The notes beneath the pieces are model-generated. The model searched no databases, was not told where the DNA came from, and saw nothing but the letters and a program-made list of their open reading frames with translations. Positions 9,372 to 16,135 of a stretch of 46,292 nucleotides of DNA are shown in pieces (position 1 is the stretch's first letter; each line of letters opens with the position of its first letter). The position numbers and the translations under genes were made by a program. The stretch is from the NCBI GenBank assembly GCA_011369465.1, contig DRQG01000020.1, positions 1 to 46,292 of the forward strand. Reading direction: 5' to 3'. The stretch comes from Caldithrix abyssi. GTDB taxonomy: Bacteria > Calditrichota > Calditrichia > Calditrichales > Calditrichaceae.

Positions 9372-10814
9372 ATGACGGCAGAAAAACAGAATTACGGCAA
9401 AGCGCTTGTGGTGCTCACCAGTCTCTTTTTTATGTGGGGATTCATAACGGTGTTAAACGACATCCTGATCCCTTTCCTCAAAAAGATGTTCGAACTGAAC
9501 CGCTTTGAATCGATGATGGTGCAGTTTGCTTTTTTTATGGCCTATTTTATCGGCTCACTGGTTTATTTTATTATCTCGGCGCGGCGGGGCGACCCCATTT
9601 CCAAAATCGGTTACAAAAACGGCATTATCGCCGGTCTGCTTATTTCGGCGCTGGCCAGCGTGATGTTTTACCCGGCGGCGCATTTTAAGGTGTTCGGATT
9701 GTTTTTAACCGCCCTGTTTATCCTGGCGCTGGGATTTACCCTGCTGCAGATTGCCGCCAATCCCTACGTGGCTCTGCTCGGCCCATCGGAAACCGCATCC
9801 AGCCGGCTGAATATGTCGCAGGGATTTAACTCGCTGGGCACCACCCTGGCGCCGGTTTTCGGCGGCTATCTGATCTTCCATTATTTTGCCAAAATGGGGC
9901 AGCCTTTGTTCAACGGGCATGGCCGGCCCATTCTGACCGATTCGGGTGAACCGCTATCGGCGCTGGGCGTGCAACTGCCATATCTTATTTTTGCATTGAT
10001 TTTCGTTTTACTGGCGGTGCTGATTAAATTCACCGCCCTGCCCAAATTTTCCGGTTCGGCCAGCATACAGAAGGGGGCAGGCGCCTTAAAACATCGCCAT
10101 TTGGTTCTGGGTATGGTAGCCATATTTATGTATGTAGGGGCCGAGGTGAGCATCGGCAGCGCTTTTATCAATTACGTGGGCGAACTGCTGGGTTACCCGG
10201 AAATGGAAGCCAAAAGCTTTCTGGCTTTTTACTGGGGCGGGGCGATGATCGGCCGTTTTCTGGGCGCTATTTCTTTAAGCGGGTTGCCGAAACAAAAAAA
10301 ATACGTCTATATGCTGCTGGCTTCAATGGCCACCTTTCTGCTCATTTACGGTATAGTTTATATGGAAAGCGGCGGCGCATTTGCCTTTGGCCGGGTGGCG
10401 CCGTTCATTCTCTTCCTGATACTCAACTATAGCGCTTTTTTACTGGGCAAATCGCTGCCCGGACGCACGCTGGCCGTTTTTGCTTCCATCGTTATTATCC
10501 TGCTCGCTCTGACGCTTATAGCGCAGGGGCAGGTCGCCTTATGGACGATTACCGGCATCGGTCTGTTCAATTCCATTATGTGGTCCAATATCTTTACGCT
10601 GGCCATTAAGGATTTAAAAGAAGATACGGCGCAGGGCTCGTCTTTGCTGGTGATGATGATTCTCGGCGGAGCGATTATTCCCATTATTCAGGGAGCCGTA
10701 GCCGACGCTTTAAACGGCTATCATTATTCCTTTTTTGTGCCGATTATCTGTTACGCCTATATTTTTTTTTACGGGTGGAAAGGCCACACGGTCAAGGAAG
10801 CGGCGGGAAAATAA
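9372..10814 (+). CDS. FucP/GluP-type sugar:H+ symporter (MFS)
   Basis: 480 residues, about 12 membrane helices. FFMWGFITVLNDILIPFLK at the N-terminus, QFAFFMAYFIGS, the long LGFTLLQIAANPYVALLG block and SRLNMSQGFNSLGTTLAPV are signatures of the FHS family (fucose/glucose/galactose/mannose:H+ symporters: FucP, GluP, and similar MFS mannose carriers). It begins 12 bases after the GH92 stop with AGGAAAG upstream of the ATG, so the two genes form an operon. The neighbouring mannosidases suggest mannose as the substrate, but that is inference; family members also carry fucose, glucose, galactose or N-acetylglucosamine. It acts in the inner membrane, bringing in the hexose released by the upstream enzyme. 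Confidence 0.88.
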   Translation: MTAEKQNYGKALVVLTSLFFMWGFITVLNDILIPFLKKMFELNRFESMMVQFAFFMAYFIGSLVYFIISARRGDPISKIGYKNGIIAGLLISALASVMFYPAAHFKVFGLFLTALFILALGFTLLQIAANPYVALLGPSETASSRLNMSQGFNSLGTTLAPVFGGYLIFHYFAKMGQPLFNGHGRPILTDSGEPLSALGVQLPYLIFALIFVLLAVLIKFTALPKFSGSASIQKGAGALKHRHLVLGMVAIFMYVGAEVSIGSAFINYVGELLGYPEMEAKSFLAFYWGGAMIGRFLGAISLSGLPKQKKYVYMLLASMATFLLIYGIVYMESGGAFAFGRVAPFILFLILNYSAFLLGKSLPGRTLAVFASIVIILLALTLIAQGQVALWTITGIGLFNSIMWSNIFTLAIKDLKEDTAQGSSLLVMMILGGAIIPIIQGAVADALNGYHYSFFVPIICYAYIFFYGWKGHTVKEAAGK

Positions 10815-10824
10815 GCTGTATGTG

Positions 10825-10859
10825 TAGACCTTCCAGGTCTTCGAGACCTGGAAGGTCTA
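10825..10859. repeat. REP-like perfect hairpin, 16-bp stem, TCG loop
   Basis: TAGACCTTCCAGGTCT is followed by TCG and its exact reverse complement. It lies 10 bases after the symporter stop and could act as a factor-independent stop or mRNA-stabilising hairpin, but no T-run follows. The same core (AGACCTTCC...GGAAGGTCT) recurs at 10902-10934, 11723-11754 and 13465-13505, and its half-site occurs inside both transposase copies. Confidence 0.85.
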
Positions 10860-10901
10860 AAGGGCCTGGTATTACTATGGATACTACACTATTCATAACA
10901 G

Positions 10902-10934
10902 AGACCTTCCATATCTTTTAAACCCGGAAGGTCT
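10902..10934. repeat. Degenerate REP-like hairpin upstream of the RAYT gene
   Basis: 9-base arms AGACCTTCC and GGAAGGTCT are separated by 15 bases. It is a decayed copy of the 10825 palindrome, and the pair brackets the space immediately before the transposase start, as in BIME arrangements around RAYT genes. Confidence 0.7.
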
Positions 10935-10949
10935 GAAAGAGATGCATAA

Positions 10950-11657
10950 ATGAAAAACGCACTTGTACCGTTGGTATCCGGTCATTTTTATCATATTTAC
11001 AATCGGGGTAACAACCGGGAAAACCTTTTTTACCGGAAGGAAAATTATATCTATTTCCTCGTTAAATATGACGCCTATTTAAATGACTATTTGGACACTT
11101 ATGCGTTTTGTCTGCTACCAAACCATTTTCATTTGTTGGTGAAAGTAAAAGACCTTTCGGCCCTTGAAATCTCTAAAGGCGATTTCAGTTCAGATGGAGA
11201 TGAAAACGACAATGTAAGAAAAAAAGACCTTCCAGGTCTCCGATACCCCGGTGAAAGCGATGCCATCCCTCCGAGGGATGGCATCGCTTTTACGGATTCC
11301 ACTATATCCCAACAATTCCGTAAATTCTTTATATCGTATGCTCAGGCTATCAACAAACAACAAAACCGCATTGGAAGCTTGTTCCAAAAAAACTTTAAAC
11401 GAATACGTGTGGATAACAAAAAATATCTGACTAATTTGATTTATTATATCCACGCTAATCCGCAAATCCACGGTTTAATCGATGATTTTCGTAATTGGCC
11501 ATACAGTTCGTATCCGAAAATGCTTATAGCTAAAAAATCACATCTAAAAAAAGAAGAGGTTCTGGAATTGTTTGGCTCTTTGGAAGAATTTAAAATCTAT
11601 CACGCCGCGGTGCAGGATTTGAAGCGCATCCGGGGGCTGTTGTTGGAAGAAGAATGA
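10950..11657 (+). CDS. REP-associated tyrosine transposase (RAYT, Y1_Tnp/IS200-like)
   Basis: 235 residues. The HUH-type Y1 transposase fold is shown by GHFYHIYNRGNNRENLF at the start, LLPNHFHLLVKV (the HUH pair His59/His61), and a helix FISYAQAINKQQNRIGSLF carrying the catalytic Tyr130. The C-terminal YYIHANPQIHGL and WPYSSY blocks are typical of RAYTs, which nick single-stranded REP hairpins. The linker between the HUH strand and the Tyr helix (about 69-119) is unusual: it is encoded by palindromic DNA, including a 17-bp perfect stem at 11254-11290. All catalytic residues are present, so it may be active. REP-like hairpins flank it on both sides, and a truncated copy lies 1.2 kb downstream. 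Confidence 0.9.
   Translation: MKNALVPLVSGHFYHIYNRGNNRENLFYRKENYIYFLVKYDAYLNDYLDTYAFCLLPNHFHLLVKVKDLSALEISKGDFSSDGDENDNVRKKDLPGLRYPGESDAIPPRDGIAFTDSTISQQFRKFFISYAQAINKQQNRIGSLFQKNFKRIRVDNKKYLTNLIYYIHANPQIHGLIDDFRNWPYSSYPKMLIAKKSHLKKEEVLELFGSLEEFKIYHAAVQDLKRIRGLLLEEE
11225..11290. repeat. REP half-site plus 17-bp perfect hairpin inside the RAYT reading frame
   Basis: The self-complementary half-site AGACCTTCCAGGTCT (11225-11239) is followed by AAAGCGATGCCATCCCT (11254-11270), a CCG loop and its exact reverse complement (11274-11290). A third, weaker inverted repeat (TGAAATC...GATTTCA) lies just upstream. All of it is read in frame. Confidence 0.85.
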
Positions 11658-11966
11658 GTAGATATGTCAAGCAGGAAGCTCTTTGGTAGATGATAAGGTT
11701 TTTATGGTATAAGCACTCTTGCAGACCTTCCAGGTTTTGTAGACCGGAAGGTCTAAATACAGCAGTAAATAGATATGTAAAGTTTAGTAATGGTATGCGG
11801 AACTGTTAACCTGTAAAAATTTAGAATATTTTGGGCCTTTGCGAGTTATTACCAATTTATTTAGACATAGGTCTTATAGAAATAACTAAAGGGAACTAAA
11901 TACTGAATCCGTCCTTTAAGATGATAATATATTTTTATAACCAATTCACAATAAAAAGGTCGTCTT
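11658..11966. repeat. Gene-free gap with one REP-like hairpin (11723-11754)
   Basis: The gap between the transposase and the ion-channel gene. Bases 11723-11754 form another copy of the REP-like hairpin (AGACCTTCC...GGAAGGTCT). The remaining ~200 bases are AT-rich and presumably hold the channel promoter, but no convincing -35/-10 pair was picked out. No small reading frame with a ribosome-binding site was seen. Confidence 0.7.
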
Positions 11967-12779
11967 ATGCAAGAATATTCTCAATCCTCCTGGCGGCTAC
12001 GCCTGCATACCATTATTTTCGAAGCCGACACCAGGGCGGGTAAGGTTTTTGATATAGCATTGATCCTCAGTATCATTCTCAGCGTTATTGTGGTTTTGCT
12101 GGACAGCATTGCTGCCGTGAATAGCAAGTACGGTGATACGCTTCTGGCCCTGGAATGGTTTTTCACCATTTTGTTTACAATTGAATATGTTTTAAGAATC
12201 ATTTCGGTGGGCAGTCCTCTTCGCTACATCACAAGTTTCTTTGGTGTGATTGACCTTTTGGCTATTTTGCCTACTTATCTCAGCGTTATATTCCCCGGCA
12301 GTCAGGTGCTCATGGTGGTTCGCTTGTTGCGGGTGCTGCGCATTTTCCGCGTTTTGAAGTTAGCCAAGTTTCTTGGAGAATCTGTGCAGCTTATGCGGGC
12401 ATTAAAGGCCAGCCGGCGCAAGATTACGGTGTTCCTGTTTTTCATTCTGACCATCGTATCCATAATGGGGTCTGTGATGTATCTGGTTGAAGGAGCGGAA
12501 AACGGCTTTACCAGTATTCCGCGCAGCATCTACTGGGCCATTGTTACCCTTACCACCGTCGGTTACGGCGACATTTCCCCTCAAACGCCGTTAGGCCAAA
12601 CCATCGCCGCCATTATTATGATTCTTGGCTATGCCATCATTGCCGTTCCGACCGGTATTGTGACCACCGAGATGGGTAAATCCTTTAAAAGCGTCAGCAC
12701 GCAAGCCTGTCCCAATTGCAGCGCCGAAGGACACGATGCGGACGCTGTACATTGTAAATACTGTGGGGCGAAGTTGTGA
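11967..12779 (+). CDS. Voltage-gated potassium channel with C-terminal zinc ribbon
   Basis: 270 residues with the six-helix ion-transport layout. S1 is at about 27-48, S2 at 58-78, S3 at 90-108, and S4 at about 119-134 with regularly spaced arginines (RLLRVLRIFRVLKLAK). S5 is at 153-174, the pore helix at 187-197, the selectivity filter TVGYGD at 197-202, and S6 at 210-232. The filter is the canonical K+ sequence. The cytoplasmic tail ends in two cysteine pairs, CPNC (248-251) and CKYC (263-266), a zinc-ribbon-like knuckle in place of the RCK or coiled-coil tail of many prokaryotic K+ channels. An AAGG lies upstream of the ATG. The gene lies between two copies of the RAYT transposase and has no obvious link to the sugar genes on either side. 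Confidence 0.9.
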   Translation: MQEYSQSSWRLRLHTIIFEADTRAGKVFDIALILSIILSVIVVLLDSIAAVNSKYGDTLLALEWFFTILFTIEYVLRIISVGSPLRYITSFFGVIDLLAILPTYLSVIFPGSQVLMVVRLLRVLRIFRVLKLAKFLGESVQLMRALKASRRKITVFLFFILTIVSIMGSVMYLVEGAENGFTSIPRSIYWAIVTLTTVGYGDISPQTPLGQTIAAIIMILGYAIIAVPTGIVTTEMGKSFKSVSTQACPNCSAEGHDADAVHCKYCGAKL

Positions 12780-12829
12780 TATTTGTTCAAGAACAGATTT
12801 TTAACGGTACCATTCCACTTCCGGGTGAG

Positions 12830-13375
12830 ATGAGATTATATCATTTCCATCTGCCGGTAAGGGTAAAAGATATTTCGGCCCCTGAAATCTCTAAAGGCGA
12901 TTTCAGTTCAGATGGAGATGGAAAAGACAATGCAAGAAAAAAAGACCTTCCAGGTCTACGAGACTCGGGTGAAAGCGATGCCATCCCTCTTAGGAAGGAT
13001 GGCATCGCTAACACAGATTCCATTATATCCCAGCAATTCCGTAAATTCTTTATATCGTACGCTCAGGCTATCAACAAACAACAAAACCGCATTGGAAGCT
13101 TGTTTCAAAAAAACTTTAAACGAATACGTGTGGATAACAAGAAATATCTGACTAATTTGATTTATTATATCCACGCCAATCCGCAAATCCACGGTTTAAT
13201 CGATGATTTTCGTAATTGGCCGTATAGTTCGTATCCGAAAATGCTTATAGCCAAAAAATCACATCTAAAAAAAGAAGAGGTTCTGGAATTGTTCGGCTCT
13301 TTGGAGGAATTTAAAATCTATCACGCCGTGGTGCAGGATTTGAAGCGCATCCGGGGGCTGTTGTTGGAAGAATGA
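12830..13375 (+). pseudogene. 5'-truncated second copy of the RAYT transposase
   Basis: From about 12,840 the sequence repeats the second half of the RAYT gene at 10950-11657. The in-frame match starts at the HUH block (YHFHLPVRV versus NHFHLLVKV) and runs to the same C-terminus. From ISQQFRKFF to the end the two proteins differ at a single position that I can see (Ala/Val). The first ~58 residues of the fold are missing, so the HUH domain cannot form and the copy is most likely inactive. The reading frame stays open from GTG 12776 (overlapping the channel stop) or ATG 12830, so a shortened product is possible. The linker carries the same palindromes, with a slightly altered loop at 12974-13009. 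Confidence 0.8.
12974..13009. repeat. Hairpin in truncated RAYT copy (13-bp stem)
   Basis: AGCGATGCCATCC and its reverse complement GGATGGCATCGCT surround ten bases. It is the counterpart of the 17-bp hairpin at 11254-11290 in the intact copy; the inner stem and loop have diverged while the outer 13 pairs are intact. Confidence 0.8.
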
Positions 13376-13378
13376 AGT

Positions 13379-16054
13379 ATGGAAAAATTTATTTATAGGC
13401 AAATACGATTGAAGCGATTCCATCCCGCCTGTTCGTATTGGAATCGCTCAGAAACAGATCGAAATAAAAGACCTTCCGGGGCTCAAAGACCCGGAAGGTC
13501 TTTTACCGCAATTATCTTACTCATTTTAACTTTCATATCTGCAGGAAACGGTCAACCCGCTCCGCAGCAAAAATCCGTCCTCTTCCAATCCCTCGATGCC
13601 GCCTGGCAGTTCCGGCAGGCGGGCAAGACTCACTGGTATCCGGCGCAGGTGCCCGGCACGGTGCACACCGATTTGCAAAACATCGGTTTAATCCCCGATC
13701 CTTTTTACGGGCTAAACGAACACGATCTGCAATGGATCGAAAATGAAAACTGGGTCTATCGCGCCCGTTTTAATGTGAATGACGAGGTGTTTAAACGAAA
13801 ACACATCGATCTGGTTTTTAAGGGGCTGGATACGTATGCAGAGGTGTATTTGAACGATACGCTCATCTTAAAAGCCGATAATATGTTCCGTACCTGGCGG
13901 ATCGATTGCAAAGATTTGTTAAAGAAAGAGGGCAATATCCTGCGCATCCTGTTTCGCTCGCCTCTGCAAGTTAACCGGGCCAGGCTGGACAGCCTGCCTT
14001 ACCAGCTACCTGCCGGAAACGACCGCTCGGCATACAAGGTGAGCGTATTCACCCGCAAAGCGCCGTATCACTTCGGCTGGGACTGGGGGCCGCGTTTTGT
14101 AACCTGCGGAATCTGGCGGCCGATTGAAATAAACGCCTGGGATGCGGCCCGGATCAGCGATTTCCAGATTTACCAACAGCAGGTAAACAACAAAACCGCT
14201 ATTCTGAAAGCCGTGGCGGAAATCGAGGCTGACCATCCGGCGGACATGACCATTCGGTTTTTTAACGGTGGAAAGTCAGCCGGCCGGCAAACCGTTGCCT
14301 TGAAAGCAGGGAAGAACCGCATCGAGCAATCGATTCGGATACATAAACCGAAATTGTGGTGGACCAACGGTTTGGGACAGCCGCATTTGTACACGTTCTC
14401 GGTTGAAATCAACTCGGAGAAGCAGATCCTTGATAGGCGTTCCGTCCGTTTCGGCATTCGTACGATCGAAGTGGTACAGCAGCCGGATTCGGTAGGGAAG
14501 AGCTTCTATTTTAAACTGAACGGCATTCCGGTTTTTATGAAGGGCTCCAACTACATTCCGCAGGATAGTTTTCTGCCCCGGGTAAGCGCCGGACGCTACC
14601 GGGAAATCATCCGTTCCGCCAAAGAGGTCGGCATGAACATGCTGCGGGTTTGGGGCGGCGGCGTTTACGAGGATGATTTGTTTTACGACCTGTGCGACGA
14701 AAACGGCATTCTGGTCTGGCAGGATTTTATGTTCGCCTGCAGCATGTATCCGGGCGATTCCGCCTTTATGGCCAATGTGCGGCAGGAAACGCTGGATAAC
14801 GTACTGCGGCTGCGCAATCATCCTTCCCTTGCTCTGTGGTGCGGCAACAACGAAATGCAGATCGCCTGGGAACGCTGGGGCTATCAGAAAACCTTTGGCT
14901 ACAGTCCGGCCGACTCAGCCAAAATTTACGGCGATTATCTGAAGCTGTTCCACGAGCTTCTGCCGCGGATGATACAAAAATACGATCCCGGTCGTTTTTA
15001 CTGGCCCTCTTCGCCCAATTCCGCGCCGGGCGGCTGGGCAGAGGAAGCGGCCAGCGGCGATTTACACTACTGGGGCGTGTGGTGGGGCAAAGAACCGTTC
15101 TCTGCCTACGAAAAATATGTGGGGCGCTTTGTCAGCGAATACGGCTTTCAATCCCTGCCGGCCTATTCCACTATTGAACGTTTTACGCCGGACAGCGCCC
15201 GCTATCTGGTTTCCGCCGCGCTCAAATCGCACAATAAACACCCTGTCGGTTTTGAAACCATCGACGAATACATGCGCCGTGATTTCAAAGTTCCGCGAAA
15301 TCTGAAGGATTATATGCTGGTCAGCCAGATTTTGCAGGCCGAAGGGATGAAGACCGCCATCGAGGCCCACCGCCGGGCCAAACCGTACTGCATGGGTACA
15401 TTGTATTGGCAGCTTAACGACTGCTGGCCGGTGGTCTCCTGGTCGGGCATCGATTATTACGGCAACTGGAAGGCCTTCCATTATTATCTGCGCCGCCTTT
15501 ATGCCCCGGTGCTGATCTCTCCGGTATATAAAAACGGACGGCTGGACGTCTATCTCGTATCCGATTTAAAGAGTGATAAACAAGTAAGGGTGAAATGGCA
15601 GTTGATGGATTTTTACGGCAAAATTTTGTGGAACAAACAAACGGAAATCGTCATGCCGGCCAATAGCAGCACCGTATCATTATCCAGCCCTTTCGATATC
15701 ATATTAGCCGAGAGGGACAGCGCGCGTGTATTTTTGAATCTGGAAGTATATGCGGCCGACAGCCTCTTAGCGGAAAACAATCTTTTCTTTACCAAAATTA
15801 AAAATTTACGTCTTCCAAAGGCGCATATTTCTGTTGAAAAGAAAACCGTAAATAACCGTTCTGCGCTGGTCATACGCAGCGATGTACTGGTAAAAAATTT
15901 TTTTATTGACTATACCCCTGATTGCGGCGTATTTTCTGATAACTATTTTGATCTGCTTCCCGACAAATCCAAAACGATTTGGATAAACCTGCCCGATACA
16001 GGAAAAGTTTTTGAAAAAAACAAATTGAGGTTCTTACCTGAGTTTTTACGGTAA
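13379..16054 (+). CDS. GH2 beta-mannosidase, N-terminus encoded by repeat DNA
   Basis: 891 residues by the ATG at 13379. It is recognised as GH2 beta-mannosidase from VPGTVHTDLQNIGLIPDPFYG and NWVYRARF, APYHFGWDWGPRFVTCGIW, MNMLRVWGGGVYEDDLFYD, WCGNNEMQIAWE (acid/base Glu492) and FVSEYGFQS (nucleophile Glu587). It releases beta-linked mannose from the non-reducing end, for example from the Man-beta-1,4-GlcNAc core of N-glycans or from manno-oligosaccharides. A hydrophobic signal segment (TAIILLILTFISAG) lies at about residues 43-56. The ~42 residues before it are encoded by two palindromes. Only ATG 13379 and TTG 13409 can start the frame ahead of the signal segment, and both are in repeat-associated DNA just after the transposase remnant. 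The catalytic part looks intact. Confidence 0.93.
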   Translation: MEKFIYRQIRLKRFHPACSYWNRSETDRNKRPSGAQRPGRSFTAIILLILTFISAGNGQPAPQQKSVLFQSLDAAWQFRQAGKTHWYPAQVPGTVHTDLQNIGLIPDPFYGLNEHDLQWIENENWVYRARFNVNDEVFKRKHIDLVFKGLDTYAEVYLNDTLILKADNMFRTWRIDCKDLLKKEGNILRILFRSPLQVNRARLDSLPYQLPAGNDRSAYKVSVFTRKAPYHFGWDWGPRFVTCGIWRPIEINAWDAARISDFQIYQQQVNNKTAILKAVAEIEADHPADMTIRFFNGGKSAGRQTVALKAGKNRIEQSIRIHKPKLWWTNGLGQPHLYTFSVEINSEKQILDRRSVRFGIRTIEVVQQPDSVGKSFYFKLNGIPVFMKGSNYIPQDSFLPRVSAGRYREIIRSAKEVGMNMLRVWGGGVYEDDLFYDLCDENGILVWQDFMFACSMYPGDSAFMANVRQETLDNVLRLRNHPSLALWCGNNEMQIAWERWGYQKTFGYSPADSAKIYGDYLKLFHELLPRMIQKYDPGRFYWPSSPNSAPGGWAEEAASGDLHYWGVWWGKEPFSAYEKYVGRFVSEYGFQSLPAYSTIERFTPDSARYLVSAALKSHNKHPVGFETIDEYMRRDFKVPRNLKDYMLVSQILQAEGMKTAIEAHRRAKPYCMGTLYWQLNDCWPVVSWSGIDYYGNWKAFHYYLRRLYAPVLISPVYKNGRLDVYLVSDLKSDKQVRVKWQLMDFYGKILWNKQTEIVMPANSSTVSLSSPFDIILAERDSARVFLNLEVYAADSLLAENNLFFTKIKNLRLPKAHISVEKKTVNNRSALVIRSDVLVKNFFIDYTPDCGVFSDNYFDLLPDKSKTIWINLPDTGKVFEKNKLRFLPEFLR
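13413..13505. repeat. Two REP-like hairpins over the beta-mannosidase 5' end
   Basis: The first hairpin has arms AGCGATTCCA (13413-13422) and TGGAATCGCT (13439-13448). The second has 15-base arms, TAAAAGACCTTCCGG (13465-13479) and its exact reverse complement (13491-13505). Both relate to the palindromes inside the RAYT gene but appear in the opposite order. They are translated as the N-terminus of the beta-mannosidase frame. Confidence 0.85.
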
Positions 16055-16135
16055 TTAAAAAGAATTGTCACATCTGTTTTCTATCCGAAGGGAAAAATTT
16101 TTAACCGGGTTTCTTTAAAATAAGGAAACGCTGCA

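Noticed and set aside
13465-13505. Hairpin with T-rich end as an intrinsic terminator for the RAYT remnant
   Set aside because: The stem ends in TTTT but belongs to the REP-like family and lies inside the beta-mannosidase reading frame; stopping there would silence that gene.
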